Source: Cloeon dipterum
Lineage: Eukaryota; Arthropoda; Insecta; Ephemeroptera; Baetidae
Direction of reading: 5' to 3'
DNA length: 64,000 nucleotides
Assembly (NCBI RefSeq): GCF_949628265.1
Contig: NC_088788.1
Coordinates: 27,080,335 to 27,144,334 of the forward strand
A model generated the notes under the pieces. The model saw only the letters and a program-made list of their open reading frames with translations. It had not been told where the DNA came from and did not search any database. Numbering within the stretch: the stretch's first letter is position 1; every line of letters starts with the position of its first letter. The position numbers and the translations under genes were made by a program. Positions 1-12,747 of this stretch are shown one piece after another.

Positions 1-1159
1 TAGGTCAGCCAAGTGCCACTCACAGAAATTTCTAAGTAAAAATGGAAAATGGCTGACCACAGTTACATCCTTTTTTGGTATCCTTCCTCCGAGCTGAAAA
101 TTTTAAGTTGTCGCACTTCCTCGAAAACGACGGAAGCTAAAGCTCAAACGCATGTCCTGTCGATAGGCGCAGTGACTCACACGTCAGTCGTTTACTAAAA
201 CATTCTCCTGTTTGGTGAGGCATTAAACCTTCAATCGGTGCTTAACCCGTCCAATTAGCGAGGAATTACGAATTAGAAATACGAACCGTGGCCAACATTG
301 CTGATTCGGCGAAGCCACTGGTTGTGGGGGTCCATATTGCAGCGTGTTCGCAGGATGCGACTGTCGCGGTGAGAGGTCCCCAGCTGACTGCATTCAAATA
401 AAACTCGATCCTTCCGTTTAGACCGTTACTTTTGCCCTCGAGTTCCCCGGCACACTATTGCTCAATCTGCAAAGCTTTTTGTCAGACGATTCGAAGATAA
501 AACGGTGGTCATATCGACCCCTGACTCGGCAACTGCTCGTTTTTTGTGTTCAAAGTTAGATCCAGCGATATATAGGCTATTCAATCCTACTTTATTTTGA
601 ATTATAACAACATCATTGTACGGTAGAAAGGAGGAGAGGTTGTAACATTTCCCCATCTATGTGAAAATTTGTCTTTGTCTCAACGCTTAGGTCACAAGAT
701 CTAACTAAATGAGAACGCTCTTTTTTCCTTATGGTCTTCAAAGCCACAACGTATTTAGAAATTAACTTAAAATGAAAATTGGAAGAAAACGACTTGATAA
801 AAATAATTACTGATTTCTTTGTTAACTAGCACTTCGTCCAGTTTGTGAAAATAAAATAAAAATAATGCGTTTAAAATTATTTTCAAAGCAAAAAATAAAT
901 ACACTTTCATGTCATCGATGTTTAATGAGCAATTTTTCGTTACTCAGACTCCAAAATAAAAACATTTTATTTGTACTGATTAATTATTGTTAGCTATACA
1001 CATTATGTCTATGGCAAATACATGACTCGATTCATAACAGAAACATTGAGCCAAATCAAATATTTGCCTTGCGGGGAATACGCGATCGCATCCTCGAAGA
1101 TAGCAATGACGTTGGAAAAAGCAGTCTAACCGTCGTCATCAGCTAACATAAGAGCGAGA

Positions 1160-1395
1160 AAGAAACTTGTACTTTGGGAGCGGAGGAGTCGGCTTTTGGT
1201 TCGTCGGTGGGTACAGCTTCACGTGAAGAACACGAGGATCAGAGTCCGCCGTGACCTTGTCGACGCGCAGAAAATACACAAAAGCGGGCGGGCAACCACT
1301 GTTCGCGCGCGTTCAACATTTGGCACGCGGACAAAAGCCTTTGCTCCACCCAAATTAGCGATCGGTTTGAAACGCGAATTTAACCCGCGTTAGCA
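1160..1395. other. GC-rich patch, function unclear
   Basis: A locally GC- and CpG-rich stretch within AT-rich DNA. Both strands carry open frames of about 50-65 codons, but neither resembles a known family or shows convincing paired splice sites. It could be an enhancer, a promoter or an unrecognised exon. Confidence 0.3.
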
Positions 1396-2189
1396 ATCAG
1401 GAACTAATTTAGATATTTTGCTTGTAAACAAATTGGGGAAGCCGAGTCATATGATTATTATTGACCACTACAATTATTATTCAATTTAAATATATTTCAA
1501 TAAATAGATTATAAGTTTATAGCGGATTTTATAATCTGTTGAAATGAGTTCAATGAATGAAGTGTATATGTATTAATTTTGCTTGCTTCGAATTCAATTT
1601 GCAAGGTAAAAGGCTGGTTAACAAGATTTCATCGACACCGCGGGCTAAATATTGAAAGTAAAAAACCTCCGTCTGTTGAACACCTTGCTCAAACCACTGC
1701 ATTTGGAAGCTTTTCTTTGAAGTATTAAGAGAAGCGGAATAAATGCAATGAAAGTACATTACTTAGCAGTAAATATATAGTATATTTTTAGGCCAAATAT
1801 AAATTTGTGAATAAATGGAAACAGACTTTATCCTCGTTGTTATATTAAATTCGTCGTTTTATTTAACATTGTTCAAACAGCATAACTTTTGAAGCACTCA
1901 AACTTTAATCCCTATTTAAAAAATTGTAATTTCTCATTAGTCGCACACTGCGTTTCGTGTTCCTGGCAAATAAAATAATATCCAATGTTTGTGAGAATCA
2001 GAAAATCAATTTAACTCAAAACTTGTATTTTTCAATTATTTTAAATTGGAGCGGAAATTCAGAGACTGATCAAACAAAATCCCTTTGTTCATAAATTTCC
2101 TTTTTCTCCAAAAATATCAAATTTTCTTCTGAGCGTATCAACTGTGTTGCAGGCAACATGATTGTCGAAAAAAGATGTACCCTAGCTTG

Positions 2190-2645
2190 CTCTACGCTTC
2201 TTTCTTTTTTCGCGTACAGACGGAATGCGAGCGATTTGGCACGCCCGCGGCAGACATTGGCGAGAGATGAGCGAGGAGAGAGAAAAGAAGATGCGTGCGT
2301 CGGGTGGTGGCTCCGTCGGCCGTCAGCTTATCCTTGGCCTTGCGGCGCGGACCTGGTGGAGGCCAGGCGGTCGGCAGCAAGGCCAGCGACTCGCGCACTG
2401 AGGGCCGTGCTCTTGGCCGCAGCCTCCAAGCGGCCTCGACATTGAAAATCGGCCGCGGCACCCTCGCCCCGCAACCTTGGCCTCACGGCGCATGTCGCGC
2501 GCACCAAGGATTCATCCGGCCGTCATTTGTACTCGCGCACGCCGCTCGCACCGACAACCTTAACAACCTTAACCAGCTTTCTCTCTTCCTATATCGCCCC
2601 CTACACGACACTCGCGTGTGCCTCCAGACCAGCGATTTCGCTCGC
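2190..2645. other. CpG-rich island, possible promoter or unrecognised exon
   Basis: The strongest GC/CpG enrichment in the first 8 kb, open in several frames on both strands. One minus-strand frame reads as an alanine-rich helix-like segment, but no start, acceptor or homology decides it. Openness in several frames is expected from GC content alone, so no CDS is called. Confidence 0.35.
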
Positions 2646-5600
2646 TAACGGGGATGCACCACACTCCCCCACTCCAACAGTTCGATCGATTTTTTGACGG
2701 GGAGGCACTACTTGGATGGCGCTACTCAATGATGAAAATTTTGGGACATTACCTCATTCATTCACATACAACGATTTGTCGGAAAATAAAAATTGTTTAC
2801 ATCTTTATGTAAATAACATTTTTAGTGAGAGAATTTTCACCATGATTTATATCAAAGCAAAGTAAAATTAACAATACTGCTTTTTACGGAAGTAGGGAGG
2901 AGAATTAAAATGACAAAGTTCATTAACCTATCGGTTTGCGGGCGTACAGCCAAAAGTTGCACTCGATTTATTTTTTACATGGATTACTGTGGTTTCATCA
3001 AGCCTTCATGCTAACTTTACCAACTTCAGAATGTCCAGCTACCTAACAATCTGTTTAATTTTCTCTTTCCAGTTTTGTGAAACATGAGATTATTTACATT
3101 CTCGTGCAATTAGCATTGTTCCAATATTTGCATTTTTCTTTGTTTCTTTCTGCGCACATTTAAATGAACGCTGTTTTATCTGCGTTTTCTAGAACGTTTT
3201 AAAAACTTTTCCTTTTCCGTTGTTTTGGCTATAACGACACAAAATGGGCATTCTTAAAAAAGAAATCCTGATGCAACAGAGCCAGCCAATTTTAGATGAG
3301 ACCTTGGAACGCTTTTAGCTAACATTCTTCTCATCGCTTTTAAATTGCCTCAATTTGGCTTGGGCCATGATTAGGCGGAAACCAAAAACGAATTAGCGTT
3401 TCTCTATTTTGGCCAGTGTAAAACGTAAGAGAAACCTCAATTTCACAACCGACTGATGCAAACAAACCACCTTGTTGCAATTCCTAGCTATATTTTAACG
3501 TGCATTTTAAGCAGGAAGGTTTAAAAATGCAGCAAAGTTTTTTTGACTTCATGACTTTGCTCGGGATAAATAGCTGACACTCATGACCAGATGTGATAAA
3601 TAAAGTGACTAAGCGAGTCTCGCGTACATAAAAATAAAAACGTAAACAAACGCAACTGGAATCTTGCTTCTGGCTCAATTGATATTAAATTTATGTACAC
3701 ACGTGTTAAGCGCACATCCTTACAAAGCATGCACGTATTGCCAACGAACCACAACTGATCGTTACACATGGAAATTACGCCCACCTATAATGATTGCAAA
3801 TTACATTAGTCACGATCTACTTATTTTGATAAAAAAACTAACCATTGGCACAGGTAAAAATCATACACACAAAATTACGTTTTCTGAGCTATCTCTGCAA
3901 AGAAAAAAAAGAATGCCTCAGCAGATGGTACGAAAATGTTTGATTGTGTCTTGCACAGACTAACATTTTAGAATAACACAAAATCACAAAAGTTTGAAAA
4001 GGGAAAACAAACTTTAGAGAGATTAAAACAATAATATTTTTGCTTTTGAAGTGTCGTTATAATTGAAATTTCGTCTTATAATTCGAGCTGATTTATAATG
4101 CGGTTTCCAGTATTCAAGTTTGAGCAGTTTCCACTCCTATTTTGACAACTGAGTCCCTTTATTTTTCTACATCAATAGGCAAACTAAAAATCATTGATTA
4201 GCTTAACAGATAATACAAAACAGTTGTTCCTAGCAATCTCATGGTAAAAAATGGTTGGATGATAATGATGAAACAAACTGAAAAATATTGGTGTTGGCGC
4301 ATCTTATCTTATTAGTATAGATGGAGGAAAATCTCAAGAAAAACTAATATTTGAAACTCGTGAAGATCACCGATCACGCGATCGGAAATTGGACAAACAA
4401 AAATCATGCCATTTTAGCTGAATACTCATCTTACGTAATCGAATACCACTCTAAACCAGATTTTTTATCACTCTTCCTCGCGTGAGCACCAATTCAAACT
4501 CCCAAGAGCAACTTTCCTGCTTCTAAAAAATACATATTGGAGCAGCGAAATGAATGGCCCACACGCGCCCATGATTAATGTGATTATACGAGTTTGCTCA
4601 ATAACACGTGCTCGGTGTGAAGTGGAAAGCTAAACAGATGGACACCTCGTTACGCACTCGCAATCACGAGTCTTGGGCATGCACTTCCAGCCGAAATCAC
4701 GTGATTTTGCGTTAATTTCTATCGGTGGTGAGCATTTCTCGAATATCGATTGGACGCAACTTTTGCGTTGAGAATGGAAATGAGAGCATTCGCTAGATCA
4801 ATCATGGGAAGCGGTTTGAAGTGATATTTTTAATCGGCGTCTAGAATTGAATGTGCTGTGTGGCCCATCTGAGCTTAGTGCTGCAAAATTAGAATATGGG
4901 ACAAAGTTAAAAACAAACATAGTTTTACAAGCAATAATTTAACGGTTTACAATTTAAGCTATCAAAAGTAATACAAAGATAAAAATTTGATATTATAATT
5001 CAAGAGTTCTGTTATCACCTGCAGACCCCTTCATTGCGATAATTTCTCCACAATTAACCCTAATATTAAGAGCTTCAATTCGGCGAAACCAACTCGAAAA
5101 TTATAATTGAAATTCACCTTAAAATCGATTTGAATCTTATTCCTTGGGATTTTGGCCTCAAACTTTGTTCACTTAGGTTTTGGTGTATTTGTGAAGTTCA
5201 ATGGCGCGCATTTTTTTCGTAAACTAGCAGCAGACAACTGAAAATAATTGATCTTAAGGAAGTTTTCACTGTCTTCTTTTAAGATGATTTTCAAAAGCTT
5301 ATCATTATCTAAAAATACCACGAATTGCAAGTGTTTCGCGTGCGGTGGCGCGTTTTCGAAACATTAGCATATATTCTGTAGGATTGGCAGTAGATTAAAA
5401 TTATTGCGGCTTGTCCATTGCAAATGGTCGTAAATAAATTATAGATTATATTGATTTTTAAATGCTATTGAAGCTGAGGGCAAAATACGCGAATTTAACT
5501 CACATGCCGTGAGAACGAGACAGCTTACGCAATCTATTTACGGTTGCGTGGAAATTGCACATTTTATTGATCCACTCTCTCATATCCCTCCGATTAAAAA

Positions 5601-6773
5601 AGGCAAAAATAGCTGTCGAAGGGGATTACGTTTTAAAAAGGTTTTTTGCGAGACGAATAAATATAGCAGACATTTAAAATTAATGCTGTTTGGGAAAATA
5701 TTGTTTGATATTAAATTGAGACGAATTAATTGCTGACAGGGATCTAGAAATTTCTAATTTTTTGCAGAAGGTCAGAAAGTCAAAAAGACTTCAATTTCAC
5801 ATTGTATTTTTTCTTTCCCAAGTTATGGTAAACGTAACTACCCTTGAAAATGAGAGCTGCGCTGCTGTGGTAACTACATTAGAAAAAACACGTCGAGTGC
5901 AGTTTCCAATACGCCGACTTCATTTAGGCTGGTTAAGGTCAGCATGACGTCTGATTGAACCCTTAAGCAATCACTCCATCCTGCACCCATCGGTCTTGAT
6001 AAATTAATTGCTGCGGTCCGCAGCCTTGAGTTCGAAGACCCACAAGACTGTTTAGATTCGAGAGCGAATGCGGGAGTGACGCCCCGTGACGGTGGTCTCG
6101 CGGTGCAATGGACCTCGTGAAAGATCAGTAGAAACAATTAAGTTGGGACAGGGAACAAAAACCCAGCTGCCGCAATGCTAGTCGAGAGTGTGATCATCCT
6201 TTTACCAGGAAAATCTGTCACCTGGGTTTTCCTCGTCAATTATATAGGCGCGCAGCATGAAGAGCAAAGATGAGTTAAATAATTATTGATTAATAAGTTT
6301 TGCGACAAATTTTACAATGTAGTTACAGTAGTTACCCCTGTATTAATAATTTTGTGGAATTCATTAATTTCACTAATAGTAAGCGCGAATTTCGTCATTT
6401 ATTTTATTTTTAAAGATTTGAAAAATTGTCTTGTGCCGATTTTGAATAAAAAAAATAAATTTTTAAGTGCCGGGGTCTACGCTGGACTGAAAAAACGTTC
6501 TCAAAGTTAGAATAACCAAATAATAAAACAGTCAGTTCAACATCTCCGTTAATCTGCTATTTCAAGCCTGTAGGAACGACCAGACGACCTTAGAAAAGTA
6601 ATAAACCCAAAATGATCGGGAAATATTTTGGAAAAAGTGGATTCATCCATATGAAGCAAAATTCGATATTTTAGTAGAGTAATTTTGAATTAAAAGCAGG
6701 TGGTGTCCTTTCATGACGAAAACGATTAATCCTAAGGCGATGAGCATAAAGAAACTAGAAAGAAACCACTTAC

Positions 6774-6866
6774 CCCTGACAGGGAAGGGTTTGGTCTGGA
6801 TGGTGGTGTCCCCGTTGGAGAAGTACGGTGTGCTCCTCTTGTTCTCAGGCGACATAATTTGCGGCA
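6774..6866 (-). CDS. First coding exon of an unidentified minus-strand gene (partial)
   Basis: On the minus strand an acceptor (TTTTCTAG) at 6867 is followed by a short 5' UTR and ATG at 6855. The 27-codon coding part ends in phase 1 at a strong donor (GGG then GTAAGT at 6773). Upstream, a matching 5' UTR donor (CAG then GTGAGT) lies at 7048/7047, giving a 180-nt intron, and a CCAAT-rich promoter lies beyond it. The peptide begins MSPENKRSTPYFSNGD and is polar, without a signal peptide. Read-through past the donor gives a hydrophobic stretch that looks like a membrane helix, but the strong donor makes it intronic. I do not recognise the family. Downstream exons must lie further left, unassigned or beyond position 1. 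Confidence 0.5.
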
Positions 6867-7047
6867 CTAGAAAATCACACATACAGCATCAATTCGAACT
6901 GATCTCTCACGCTCGCCGGTCGGTCGATATGTACGTCGGCCCACCGCAAACAACGAAATAAAACACAGCACTCACACAGCTGAATATACGCTAAAGCACT
7001 AGTGCAAGACTGCGAGGATATTTTGACACCAGTGTGTTTGCACTCAC

Positions 7048-7220
7048 CTGCTGGGATGAAGCAGCAGCTAACCAATCACAGAGCTGCCATTGGTTCGGGC
7101 GTGCGCCCATTGGTTTGCAGGCTTTGGCCTGGGGACACATGTTCGCTGAGGAGGCGCGCCAAATGCGAATTGGTTCCAAAGTCAAATTCTCTTTTCGCCT
7201 TAAAGTGCCCTCCATGCTTA
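7048..7220 (-). other. Putative 5' UTR exon and promoter-proximal region of the minus-strand gene
   Basis: The consensus donor CAG/GTGAGT at 7048/7047 on the minus strand would end a non-coding first exon, spliced to the ATG exon at 6866. The transcription start is not determinable; the upper bound is set by the CCAAT cluster. Confidence 0.4.
7072..7173 (-). promoter_or_regulatory. Cluster of four CCAAT boxes
   Basis: CCAAT occurs at 7072-7076 on the plus strand and as ATTGG at 7089-7093, 7109-7113 and 7169-7173, within a locally GC-rich segment. Closely spaced CCAAT boxes are typical NF-Y sites in TATA-less promoters. They lie just upstream of the candidate first exon of the minus-strand gene. 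Confidence 0.5.
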
Positions 7221-7249
7221 GTTTCCAGCTCGCTTGTCTGAGCAGTCAA

Positions 7250-8123
7250 TAGGGCTTAGGATAAGGATAATCATATAATCATCCATAATTTGGGTGACGC
7301 GAGCTCACTAGATTTGCTCAATCAAGTCAATAAGCTAGAGTCAACTGATCAACCTATAATTTAAAAAATAATTTTCGTCGTAAGCAAGCAGATGCTGAAA
7401 TAGGTTTCATATTTAATCTAGTAGGTTTAATTGATCAAATTGAATTAGTCTCTTAAAATTTCTCTTAAATTCCCAAATTTTTCATGAAATAGATAGTAAT
7501 ATGATAAATAAATATATGCTTATATGGATTACTGTTTAATTTAGCTTTTTAGTATTACTATATACGCTAATCCAATTTGGGTTTCTTGAGATGTTTTACG
7601 AATACCTGATAGATTTAGGTATCCTACAAATTAAATATCATTTGATTTTTAGCACGTAAAATAATCTAAATTAAATAGAGCTGAGCTGTATATTTTTGTA
7701 TGCGAGAGAAATAAAATAACAGATATATCAATATCAAGGCTTTCCAATTTAAAAAAAAAACTAATAAAAATAGTTTTTGAACCGGCATCACAATAGCTAA
7801 CCTCTTTCTCAACATTGAACAAAGATTACGAAATTTTCATTCTTATTTAAATTTCCTATTTATGAATATTTTATGCACCCCAAAAAACCATTCCACGTGC
7901 AGAACTTTGACACACATTGACGACGGAATTTTCCGTTAAATTAGTCTGTCGGGTTTTATCAACATAACAGTCAATTAACTAATGTTTCTATTCAGTTGAT
8001 CCACTAAGCAATGGTGTAAAGGTCGAACTCATCAAAATAACAAAATAAAACTGACGTGGTAATTAAAATCATGGATTAATTATCATAAATTAGCATGAGA
8101 GGACAGAGTAATGGAAAGTCAAT
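7250..8123. other. Intergenic, no gene seen
   Basis: AT-rich DNA between the unidentified minus-strand gene's promoter and the HRD1 3' end. I see no exon or RNA gene. Confidence 0.5.
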
Positions 8124-8129
8124 TTTATT
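8124..8129 (-). terminator. Candidate poly(A) signal for HRD1
   Basis: AATAAA on the minus strand, 185 nt after the HRD1 stop codon. Confidence 0.45.
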
Positions 8130-8313
8130 AACTCAAAAACATTCTCTTTGCAACACTCAGTAAATAAGAAAGTCCCATCCAACAGCACGGAATTAATGCT
8201 CAATTTTATCCATTAATATATATTTACATAGCAGGTGACTACAATTTGAACTTCGTTAAATCATCAATAACGGATTCAAATCTTGATATCCTAATTAAAA
8301 ATCACAGACATAT

Positions 8314-11300
8314 TCAGTGCTCGTTGGAAGTGTTATCAGCTTGTGGGTTGTCAGGCAACTGAGACGAAAACTTCTGCAGCCGCCTCCTTCGTATTTCTTC
8401 TTGCTCTGAATTCATTGCTGAAGTTGAAGGACTGCCACTTCTCTCCGGCATGCTAGGACTGATAAGAATTACACAAATTGGTGTGATAAGCAAAATAATA
8501 AGATTATATTTACTTTGACTGCTCTGCTTCCTGGGCCGAAGGAGCGGCAGTTGAGTTTTCAGTCTGATTTACAAAAGAAGTGGGTGGAGCATCTGATGAA
8601 GTGCTAGGCTGAGGTTCAGTAGGTGCTGATCCCGCATCTTCTGAGTTTGCAGGTTGGCTGTGAATAAAATAATGTTACAAAATACCTCAGTCTAATTCCA
8701 TCATGCCAATGTTAACAACCATTCAGTGCTATATATAATTTACAAACTTTTTTGACAAGAGCAATGCAAGTCTCATCACCCTAACCCCTTTCTGCACTGC
8801 ACTACCCATTATTATTTATTAATAGATCTCAACAGGTATAAAATCTCATTATGATACAACTTATTATTCTAAAAATATAATTGTGCTCAACACTGTTAAA
8901 TAATTTATCATAAATTGTGTTATGGCTTTCTCATCAGTAGTAATTATTATCAGTACACCTCAATAAATGCATTATAGAGTATCTGTGTTCAAACCATTTT
9001 TGGGAGTGAACTAAAACGCCTGAAAATTCCTTCTCACACACATTTTGTGTAAGGGCGTGTTCAAATTCATGAGCACTTGTGTATAAATAACCAATACTCT
9101 ACAATAAATGTGTACAAAAGAATACTCTTAAACAGACTAATAGGAGAAAATACCTAAGTTGGCATCATTTCACAACTTCTTGCGCGAATGGGAAAAAATG
9201 AATGCAATTTTCAATTTAAATAAACCTCTTTTTGATATTGGAATTGGAATTACAGCTTTTGTAATCCTTGGGATGAATTTCTGCACTCACCTAGCAGGTG
9301 TTGCAGTTGGATAACTGGGAGGAATAATGGCGGTTATCTGACTGGCCATAACAGAAGCGCAGTCGAGCATCATTACTATCTGTCGCATTGTACGAATCCT
9401 GGCCTCTATAGCCTCGCGGGTTGTTCCTTCTAAGTTTTGTAACTCCTCTTCACTCAAACCAGTGAAGTCTCTTGGAGGCAGTGGAGGAGGAACCACTAGA
9501 ATTTATATAATCAGGTGGATTCAGTTGGGGAAAAATGATCGCATACTGAAGGGCAGCATCGGGAACCGCATGCAAAGGAATGGATTTGTGGCAGTTCCGG
9601 CAGCAGATGCAGAACTTGGGCCAGCTTGAGGGGTGAATGGAGCCTGAGGAGCACTGGTAGCGCCTGAAAACAAAAATTAAGTTAGCATGATATATATATG
9701 ATGTATTAATGTACTCTTAAGTTCTAACAATAAAGATAAACTCAATTTTGTTCCAATAATTTGTACCCAGCAATAAATATGACTGAAATAAGCTCCAAAT
9801 CATGAAATTAAGCTCAGCAAGAACAAAATGACAAGAACTCTTCTTGTTGAATTTCATACACAATATTGTTGTTGAAACATGTCTAGACATTGCCGACTTT
9901 TAAACTACATTTTTCAATTGTGAGAAATTCAAATTATCACTTTGAGAGTTGGAGAAGCTCTTACCATCAGCAGGTGTGGCACCAGAGGGAGCAGCAGTTC
10001 CAGCTGGTGGTTGTGGGGCAGCAGGAGGCATTTGGAACGGTGGCCACAAATTGTTGCCCATCATCATGAATGGATTGGGCGGCATCGCGCCCTGAGGCAT
10101 TGCTCCAACGGGTGCGGCACCAGGCTGGGCGGGAGGCGGAGCGGCGTTATTGTTGGCGGCCTGCTGTTGCTGTTGGGTCACGGGAGGCGTCTGCAGGATG
10201 TTCAGGCGGCATGTAGGACAGGTTTGCTGTCTTTGGAACCAGGAGCGCAGGCAGGACGTGTGGAAAATGTGGTTGCATGGCAGTTTCTTGGAGGCTGATT
10301 ATTTTTCTGAATTAGTACCGGTAGTGAAGCTGAATTTACTGTCAATTACCAGTGACCATTTCCTCTCGGCAGATGATGCATACGTTATCAGCAGCAGAGA
10401 GTTCTTCTGGAGTTGCATCAGGGTAGAGAGTATTCATGTTCCTGATGGCTCTTCGAGAAAGTATGACGTCGTTGAAGGCTTTGTTGAACGCCCTGCTCAA
10501 GAGAACTTGTTAATCAAAATATTTTCAGTCAGAATATTTTTCAGACCTCATCGTGTAGTACATAGGTCTGAACGCAAACAGGGGCAGTGTGTAGATTCGA
10601 ACCATGATTGCGACAAAGGTGACGTAGAGCACCACTTTAACAAATCCTGCAAGATTTTGATTTTAATAGCTCAACAATCACTTTTGATTAACGCTTGTGC
10701 TGTACCCATTGCGAGTTCTGTATAGAGAAGAAACACTGCCTTGTTTTCCCATGGATTGTCACTTTGCAGGTCAACTGTGTGGAGAACATATTTGATGGCA
10801 ATGTTGCAGATGATGGTCAATAGAATAGCATATTCAAAGCCGAACACCAGTTGGACTGATGCTCCTTTTGTGACTGTGGACTGATAGGCATGGCCCACAA
10901 ACAGGTAGTCCATGTAGCCAAGAACTGACAGGAGCGCTGAGGGAGTGCGTCAGGTATACCAATTGTATTTATTATCTAATTATGTCTTACCAATTACTCT
11001 GATATGGAAAAGCCAAGATATAACAGGACTTCTCTCCATCTAACATAAAATTAATTAGTCAATATTTAAAATGTAAAAAATATGTTTGTTTTTACAAAGT
11101 CAACTCTATCTTCCGCCAACCAGTGGAATGACTTCAGGAACAGTAACACCGTAAACAGAGCCACAAATTTCGGGCTGAAGTCATCCCTGAAGACTGTGAA
11201 AGCCAAGCAAGTTTCTGTCACCGCGTACCATGACCTTTCCATTAAGTGCTGAAATCAAGAATACATTTGAGAATTTACGAAAAAAAAACATTTGAAATTT

Positions 11301-11590
11301 TACCTCAAATTCAGCAGCTCTCAACTGTCCAAAGAACACCTTGCGCATGAGTTTACCCATGAGGATGACCATTACAAAGGCTTGTATGTACATGACCTGA
11401 GGAAGTTCAAAGTTACTACATAAGTGAGTGTAACTTATCAAAGAATGTTTTGAAAGCTTACAGCCATGCAAGGGTTGGATTTAGTGATGTACACCACTGA
11501 TGGATAAAATTGCTTCTTCTGGTAGAATGCATTGCCAATGACGGCAGCCGTCATTACGACGCTCAGAAGGGTAACTCCGGCGGACCTCAT
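8314..11590 (-). CDS. SYVN1/Hrd1: E3 ubiquitin-protein ligase HRD1 (synoviolin)
   Basis: HRD1 is the multi-spanning ER ligase that retrotranslocates and ubiquitinates misfolded ER proteins in ERAD. The twelve-exon minus-strand model is 11590-11462, 11396-11304, 11248-11096, 11039-10991, 10936-10706, 10646-10547, 10492-10350, 10294-9965, 9663-9547, 9495-9291, 8657-8514, 8458-8314, giving 612 aa (human about 617). N-terminal hydrophobic helices include a VMYIQAF segment followed by [11 protein letters not shown], a family hallmark. Then come the [13 protein letters not shown] segment and [26 protein letters not shown]2 follows (about residues 289-328), with CIIC, then CNHIFHTSC, then CPTC, all zinc ligands present. 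After it lie a proline/glutamine-rich linker, a conserved [11 protein letters not shown] helix, and a basic IRRRRLQKF end. Most introns are about 55 nt. An ERSE in the promoter suggests unfolded-protein-response control. Identity is near certain; individual boundaries are inferred. Confidence 0.96.
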
Positions 11591-11854
11591 CGCGAATATT
11601 CCTCGACCTTAGTGGCACAAACTCGAAAAAATCTATCTACTTAGATGGTTGCCTTTTTTGGTATTGATGAAACCAAGTTTTAACTTCCACACATTCCAGA
11701 CATTTGCTCATCCGTCAGAAGGTCGAGATTGTAAGACAGCACGATCGGAAAATACGCTGTTCAATTTTCGGCCAAAATTGCGTTTATTATCAAAACAAGA
11801 GTGTAGAAACCACTGCATACATGGCAGCTTGTCAATGGACACTCCCCTCTGCCT

Positions 11855-11876
11855 TGACGTGGGGAGCGCTGATTGG
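11855..11876 (-). promoter_or_regulatory. ER stress response element (ERSE) overlapping a UPRE in the HRD1 promoter
   Basis: Read on the gene strand, CCAAT (11876-11872) is followed by exactly nine bases and then CCACG (11862-11858), a perfect CCAAT-N9-CCACG ERSE. TGACGTGG (11855-11862, plus strand), the core of the XBP1/ATF6 site, overlaps it. The element is about 270 bp upstream of the HRD1 ATG. ERSE sites bind NF-Y plus ATF6/XBP1 in vertebrates; action here is inferred. Confidence 0.7.
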
Positions 11877-12281
11877 TTGAAATCGTTCTTACTAAATAAT
11901 GAGCCTACAGAAATTTTCGAAATTTTTAAAGTTGCAATGCAATGTCGACATCTGATCAAGACTTATGGATATTATTATTTTTTATTCTTATTCTGGTTAT
12001 TCTCTGTTGGTGGAATGGAGGAGAATTTGTTGAGATTAATTACATAATGGAGCGAACGAGGGACCATTTCAATGTTTTCCAATACAATATAACAATAAAA
12101 CGCACAGAAAAATAATAATTTTATGCACAACATTATTTAAACTCAGCCCAAAAGTATTGAGTATGTAATAATGTATTGTAAAGCATGTAAATAGTTATTA
12201 TTTGCTGCACATATGATATATTATGTCATATGTATAGTACTTGAATTTCCTGATTGCATGAAAATGAGTGAGTCCGAGAAA

Positions 12282-12380
12282 GCTTGTCACCTCATGTGTC
12301 CTCTCATGTATTGTACGTATCACTTCAATTTTAAGCTGGAATATAATTATGAGTTTGAGGAGACACATGAGGTGATAAGC
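12282..12380. repeat. Inverted repeat / potential hairpin
   Basis: The 19-nt arms 12282-12300 and 12362-12380 are complementary except for one position that becomes G-U in RNA. They are separated by about 61 nt. Partial further pairing (a CTCAT motif) continues inward with a bulge. Confidence 0.6.
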
Positions 12381-12747
12381 CTATCTCAGAACCACCCAAT
12401 TAGTAGAATAATAATGCGTCAATTGGTTTTTAAATCCCTCAATGCAGTCTTCCATATCCATACTTTTGAGTTTACCATCTCCCTGATTTTTGTTCGCACA
12501 ATTTATTACACAGCTTGTACGTTTCAATCTCCATGCCGTCGCCTTACTCAAATTATCACTGGCTTTTTTCATTCTAGTTACACACATTATAACTCGCACT
12601 AAGCGTTGATGCAACAAATTTATTCTATCAGAATTTAAGATGGCGAGTGGGGTTAATAAAATAACTACAATTTTAGTCTAAGGTAGCTTTTGGACTAATT
12701 GAAATAATTAAAAAGCATTTTTTATCAGAACCGTAGTTTCAATCAAA

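Larger units (their letters stand above)
1..6773. other. Non-coding / unassigned 5' flank
   Basis: AT-rich sequence with no exon I can assign to a family. It probably contains introns, and possibly later exons, of the minus-strand gene whose first coding exon is at 6774-6866. Two GC-richer patches stand out (about 1160-1390 and 2190-2640) and are listed separately. Reading frames elsewhere are short and lack family resemblance or paired splice sites. Confidence 0.5.
11600..12700. other. Intergenic between HRD1 and PSME3
   Basis: Contains the HRD1 upstream region, a 99-nt inverted repeat (12282-12380) and otherwise no supported gene. Open frames on both strands here are short and lack family resemblance. 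Confidence 0.5.

Noticed and set aside
2158-2648. Possible protein-coding gene in the CpG-rich island
   Set aside because: Frames of 90-117 codons exist on both strands, but none shows homology or consistent splice sites. Kept only as a GC-rich region.
6643-6773. Hydrophobic helix continuing the minus-strand exon after 6774
   Set aside because: It lies beyond a strong GGG/GTAAGT donor and ends without its own donor, so it is most simply intronic read-through.
10590-10606. tRNA-like GGTTCGAA box (minus strand)
   Set aside because: It is inside an HRD1 transmembrane exon and no acceptor stem or A-box pairs with it.
9942-10725. Plus-strand frames across HRD1 exons
   Set aside because: Antisense shadows of the HRD1 RING and proline-rich exons.
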